DNA from: Aurantiochytrium sp. KH105
Lineage: Eukaryota > Sar > Bigyra > Thraustochytrida > Thraustochytriidae
Direction: 5' to 3'
Assembly (NCBI GenBank): GCA_003116975.1
Contig: BGKB01000172.1
Coordinates: forward strand, 1 to 64,000
DNA: 64,000 bases
The position numbers and the translations under genes were made by a program. The stretch's first letter is position 1, and each line of letters starts with the position of its first letter. The notes beneath the pieces were generated by a model. It saw only the letters and a list, made by a program, of their open reading frames with translations. It did not search any database and was not told the origin of the DNA. Shown in pieces: positions 60,317 through 64,000 of this stretch.

Positions 60317-62509
60317 ATGGCGAGGACCGGCAAGGCCACCGTCGTGGAGAAGGAGGGGATCTTGCGGAAACGAGTCAACTACTTTCGCGTGTATCAAGAG
60401 TTCTACGTGGTTCTACGCGACGGAAGACTTGACCTGCTCAACAAGAAAACTAGGGAGCTGTACAGCTCGATCGTGCTCTCAGGAACCTTTACCGTGTCTG
60501 AGCTCAGCAAGCCTCATCGCAAGTCCTCTCACCATGGGAAACCCAGCGAGGCATGCGCCTTCTCGATCCTCAACGGCGAGAACTTGCTCGCTAGATTCAT
60601 GGCCGACAGCACAGAAGAGGCCACCGACTGGAAACTCTCCGTGGAAATGGCCATTCGCATGGAGCAAAAGAGACCACGCTCCAAGTCTATGCGGCGCAAA
60701 CGGTCCGAGCGCCGCGGCGACCAGCCTTCGTACATTGCTGAAAAGCTCGAAATCGCGCAAAAAGTGCAATTTTCCCCCATTGACAGCGTCGCCGGCATGA
60801 CCCTGTATCGTGAGACCAACATGACGCGCAAAAACCTTTTGCTTAAAGTCGGATGCATTGTCAACGCCGGCGTGGACGAAGTCTTTCGCATGCTCTTGCA
60901 TGACCGTGTCAACTTTGAGCCCTGGGACGAGTGGGAGGAGCGCTCCGAAATCCTCGAAGAGCAGGCCGAGAAGCACCTTCGCGTTGAACACGTGCGCTGG
61001 TGTCCCGTCAAAGTCATGGGAGTTTGGACCAAGCCGCGCGATTTCGTGCTGCAGCGCTACTGGATGTCCTTTGAAAATGGTTCAAAGCTCATCACATGGC
61101 GCTCGTGCGAGCATCCGGACGCCCCGGTGGATCCCAACTTTGTGCGCGGAAACATTTGGATGTCGGGCTTCCTCATCACGCCAAAGAAACGCGGCAGCTT
61201 CGGATCGTCAAGCACGTTGAACGCCTCGAGCGCAGTGCCGGCTGCAGAAGAAGAGGACCAGAGCGACAATACCTCGTGCTGGGTGGACTACTCGATCCAC
61301 TTTTCGCCAGAGGGCTGGCTCGGCTCCATGCCATTGTCGATGCATCAGCAGTGGGTTACTCCGCTCATGCAGCGTCTGGCGCTTTTGCGCGAAGCTGTTG
61401 ATCGACGGAATTATCTCGACATTGACTATGCCTATGTTTTCAAGCGTCTTCAATCGGGTGGTGGATCTGCGACCGCTGCCGCTCAAGGTCGGGCCCAGCT
61501 CCCGCGCCAGGCTTCTGCCCGCGCCGCGGAGCTCTTGGCGGCCAAAACCAAAGCCGTCGTTGCGCCCGCAGTCGCAACGATCAAGGAGGCGGCGCCGCAC
61601 ACCACGGCGTCGTCTTCGTCGTTGTCGTCCGCCTCTTCCGCCGGTGGAAAAGGTGCGCATGCTTCCGATACTGCAGCAGGAGCAGGAGGACGAGGAGGAG
61701 GGACGCCCGAAGCAGGAGGCGCCGCCGACGAAAACACCGCACCCGTCTCCACGGAAGGCTTGGCGGGCACCTTTCCTTGCTGGGAAGACACCCCGCTCGA
61801 AAAAGAACCTCTCAAGGTGCGTGGCGCCAACTACCTCAAGGACAAGGTCAAGCAAAAGTCTGGGGCGGCAGCATTTCGCGTCGTCGCCGTCGACCTCTTC
61901 GAGACAGAGGGACGCGTGACCCACATCGCCTCCCGCCCCGACAACCTTGTGCATCGCCTCGTCAAGGAGGCCGGCTTCCCATTCATCTTTATGGTGCACT
62001 TTACTCTGCCAGGGCCACCGTTCTACTCCCTTGTGGTCTACTTTGCGGCGCAGGAAAAGGATCTCAACGTCGGCAATCCTTTTGGGGATTTGCTGAACAA
62101 GTTTCTCAACAGCGAAAGCAGCGAGTTTCGCGACAATTGCTTCAAGCTCATTCCACGCGTCGTCGAGGGCAACTTTTTCGTCAGCAAAGCTGTCGGCACC
62201 ACTCCGGCGATTCTCGGAAAGAAGCTTGATCAAGAGTACTACGGCGACGGCGAGACCTATTTTGAGCTCGTCGTCGATGTCGGATCTTCCGCCGTCGCAG
62301 GCTCTATTCTCGGTGTTGTCAAGGGGTATGCCGCCTCGATCAGCATTGACTTGGCCTTTCTCCTCGAGGGCCAGGAGGCTCAGTACTTGCCCGAGCGCAT
62401 CTTGGGCTCTATCCGCCTCATCAAGCCCGACATGGACATGTGCGTCAAGCTTCCCTTTTACGCTGTACCCGCCAGCGACGATGAGGAGGACGGCCTGCTG
62501 AGTGACTAA
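60317..62509 (+). CDS. PH-START-EDR2 (DUF1336) lipid-binding protein
   Basis: From ATG 60317 (ACCATGG context) the protein is 730 residues. An N-terminal PH domain (about 8-110) begins EGILRKRVNYFRVYQEFYVVLRDG. A START-like lipid-binding domain spans about 150-380 (DEVFRMLLHDRVNFEPWDEW, WCPVKVMGVWTKPRDFVLQRYW). A disordered Ala/Ser/Gly linker follows. The C-terminal EDR2/DUF1336 domain (about 480-720) has FPCWEDTPLEKEP, KVRGANYLKDK, NPFGDLLNKFL and FKLIPRVVEGNFFVSKAVG. Plant EDR2 has the same order (PH-START-DUF1336) and binds phosphoinositides at endomembranes, damping cell-death responses. A role in lipid sensing or transfer is inferred. Confidence 0.92.
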   Translation: MARTGKATVVEKEGILRKRVNYFRVYQEFYVVLRDGRLDLLNKKTRELYSSIVLSGTFTVSELSKPHRKSSHHGKPSEACAFSILNGENLLARFMADSTEEATDWKLSVEMAIRMEQKRPRSKSMRRKRSERRGDQPSYIAEKLEIAQKVQFSPIDSVAGMTLYRETNMTRKNLLLKVGCIVNAGVDEVFRMLLHDRVNFEPWDEWEERSEILEEQAEKHLRVEHVRWCPVKVMGVWTKPRDFVLQRYWMSFENGSKLITWRSCEHPDAPVDPNFVRGNIWMSGFLITPKKRGSFGSSSTLNASSAVPAAEEEDQSDNTSCWVDYSIHFSPEGWLGSMPLSMHQQWVTPLMQRLALLREAVDRRNYLDIDYAYVFKRLQSGGGSATAAAQGRAQLPRQASARAAELLAAKTKAVVAPAVATIKEAAPHTTASSSSLSSASSAGGKGAHASDTAAGAGGRGGGTPEAGGAADENTAPVSTEGLAGTFPCWEDTPLEKEPLKVRGANYLKDKVKQKSGAAAFRVVAVDLFETEGRVTHIASRPDNLVHRLVKEAGFPFIFMVHFTLPGPPFYSLVVYFAAQEKDLNVGNPFGDLLNKFLNSESSEFRDNCFKLIPRVVEGNFFVSKAVGTTPAILGKKLDQEYYGDGETYFELVVDVGSSAVAGSILGVVKGYAASISIDLAFLLEGQEAQYLPERILGSIRLIKPDMDMCVKLPFYAVPASDDEEDGLLSD

Positions 62510-62616
62510 TTATAAATTGAAGAAATAGCGTTTTCCGAAAGATGATGTACAATATTAATTGCCAACCCGACCCTTCCATGCCATTCCATAGACATTTTCC
62601 TCTTTTCCTTGCTTTG

Positions 62617-62622
62617 AATAAA
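62617..62622 (+). promoter_or_regulatory. Possible poly(A) signal of the EDR2-like gene
   Basis: AATAAA about 108 nt after the stop codon, in the short space before the convergent HDAC gene. Confidence 0.35.
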
Positions 62623-62671
62623 GAAGCAGGATGTCCGTATCGATCGCCGTTTGGAAACATGGCGGCGTTAA

Positions 62672-64000
62672 TTATTTGTCCACCAAAGCACGAACGTGCG
62701 CCAGAGCGTTCTCGCCGAGCTGGTCTCGGTTGAGGACAAGCTTTTTGGGTTCGCCCGCGGCGCCCGTCTTTTCCCGCGCCCACTGTCCGTAGCCGCCCTC
62801 AAGCAGCGAAACGACACGGCCCTGGCAGCACGCGCGGGCAACCTGCTGAATCTCAGCCGTGACAAAGGCATAGTCGTCAGGTCCAAGGTCGATGCCAGAC
62901 CAGTACTTTCCATTTTCCGTGCGGCTGCAACCAACATCGTTTTTACCAGCATCAAAGCCAGCAGAAATGAAAATGAGGTCCGGATCAAATCTGTAAAGCG
63001 CTGGGACCAGCCGACTATTGACGTGGTCGCGAAAGGCCTGCCGACCGTAGTTGGGGCCTGTCGGAAGTGGCGGCGAGGAGAAATGCGAACCATTTGTGCC
63101 ATCGCTGGTAGAAGGCGGTGCGGACATGTCAACGCCATTCTTACTCTCTGCTCCCCTACTCTGCGGAGCTGCGGGCCCATCATCATCGGTCAGTCTGCGC
63201 TTCTTCGACCTCGTCCGATTCGTGGGGACTCTCCACAGAGGCATGATGGGCGAGTTGATGACATTGCACTGCGGATCGTCCTTGCCACCGGACCCGGGAT
63301 AAAACTCGCCCGAGCCAACGGCCTTGTCCTCAGCCTTGTCAAAGAGATGAATGGAGAAAAATAGGATATCTTCTGGCCGCTTGAACTTTGTGCGCACGAT
63401 CTCCTCCGTGCCGTTACCGTGGTGCACGTCAAAGTCAACAATGGCAATGCGGCGAATGAACGACTTGTATTTGGTCAGCGCGTGCATCGCCCCGATGGCC
63501 ACATTGTTAAAGATGCAAAAACCACACGACACGGCGTTATCCAAGAGACCATTCACGCCAGCATGATGCCCTGGAGGACGGACAAGACAAAAGGCATTGC
63601 GATTAGTCCCTGATACAACGTGGTCTACCGCGCAGCAAACGCCGCCGACAGCTCGCCGCGCCGCGGGCAGAGAGCCTTCAGAGAAAAAGGTGTCGCATCC
63701 ACGTTCGTCCTTGAGCTGATTCTCTTCGAGTCCATTCATGACCTGGACACGCGGCGTAAAAGGTACCGGTCTTCCGAGACTGGCCACCTTTTGATGGAGA
63801 TCGAAAACAAGATCAATGTACTTGTCGTTGTGCGCGTATCGGAGAAGGGCCTTGGTAGCGGGCTCGAATGCAGAGCAGAATTGGAGGCATTCCGGATCAA
63901 TGCCGGCCTTGAGCTTGCCATGGATCGCAGAGATGCGCTCGGGCGCCTCCTGATGCGCTTGCGCGGTGCGATGACCTAGACACTCCTCGTGCATAACGAC
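62672..64000 (-). CDS. Histone deacetylase (5' end outside window)
   Basis: At least 442 residues are visible; the frame is open to the window edge, so the N-terminus is partial (an ATG at 63992-63994 may be internal). The text starts with EECLGHRT...HQEAPERI, the usual HDAC entry. Catalytic motifs are complete: LVRPPGHHAG, GFCIFNNVAIGA, the charge-relay DFDVHHGNGT, the Zn-binding SAGFDA, and the closing LLEGGYG. An insert of about 70 residues (Arg/Lys/Ser-rich, TRSKKRRLTDDDG) sits before the GPNYGRQAFRDHV segment; KKRR could act as a nuclear signal. The sequence resembles class II (HDAC6/Hda1-like) enzymes that remove acetyl groups from Lys in histones or tubulin. Confidence 0.92.
   Translation of the reverse strand, partial: VVMHEECLGHRTAQAHQEAPERISAIHGKLKAGIDPECLQFCSAFEPATKALLRYAHNDKYIDLVFDLHQKVASLGRPVPFTPRVQVMNGLEENQLKDERGCDTFFSEGSLPAARRAVGGVCCAVDHVVSGTNRNAFCLVRPPGHHAGVNGLLDNAVSCGFCIFNNVAIGAMHALTKYKSFIRRIAIVDFDVHHGNGTEEIVRTKFKRPEDILFFSIHLFDKAEDKAVGSGEFYPGSGGKDDPQCNVINSPIMPLWRVPTNRTRSKKRRLTDDDGPAAPQSRGAESKNGVDMSAPPSTSDGTNGSHFSSPPLPTGPNYGRQAFRDHVNSRLVPALYRFDPDLIFISAGFDAGKNDVGCSRTENGKYWSGIDLGPDDYAFVTAEIQQVARACCQGRVVSLLEGGYGQWAREKTGAAGEPKKLVLNRDQLGENALAHVRALVDK

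Overview
The window is nuclear eukaryotic DNA. It is GC-rich, has long mostly intronless genes, and carries a few GT-AG introns (61-165 nt) that can be placed by restoring protein similarity. Single-celled eukaryote features include a CSN7 subunit, SRP receptor beta, IF1, a class II-type HDAC, a soluble adenylyl cyclase and a choline-transporter-like protein, together with a bacterial-type FabI reductase and large Cys-rich membrane proteins. This mix, with poly-Ser/TTC runs and abundant tetranucleotide repeats, fits a stramenopile, most likely a labyrinthulomycete (thraustochytrid). That assignment is inference from gene content, not a search result.

Left part (1-26.5 kb). A multi-exon gene (1283-6354, +) encodes leucine-rich repeats, an ankyrin stretch, a degenerate kinase domain and a RING/IBR-like zinc module. 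Each of its 11 LRRs sits on its own 84-bp exon separated by near-identical introns. Then come an 8-TM Cys-rich membrane protein (-), a two-exon ADP-ribose/CDP-alcohol diphosphatase (+), CCDC124 (+), a MIT/PPxY protein (-), a sulfatase (-), a FabI-type enoyl-ACP reductase (-), a RING-H2 protein (+), two-exon SRP receptor beta (+) and a decayed TPR pseudogene (-).

Middle (26.5-33.8 kb). A gene desert of about 7 kb is packed with unrelated 3-5-nt repeats and a 27-bp minisatellite. It also contains a single N flanked on both sides by almost the same 190 bp, which is probably an assembly join.

Right part (33.8-64 kb). Dense genes: an AGC kinase with a long insert in its N-lobe (+), CSN7 (-), a PDZ/TPR/PH-like scaffold (+), a 2432-residue soluble adenylyl cyclase in one exon (+), a choline-transporter-like protein (-), a peroxisomal (C-terminal SKL) ACAD10/11-type phosphotransferase (-), a PfkB sugar/nucleoside kinase with a 29-nt first exon (+), mitochondrial IF1 (-), a PLP serine/threonine dehydratase (-), a PH-START-EDR2 protein (+) and an HDAC cut by the window edge (-).

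The genes do not form one pathway. Recurrent themes are signalling (kinase, cyclase, E3 ligases), membrane/lipid handling (CTL, EDR2-like, SRP receptor, MIT, FabI, peroxisomal kinase) and several divergent promoters that contain short tandem repeats.
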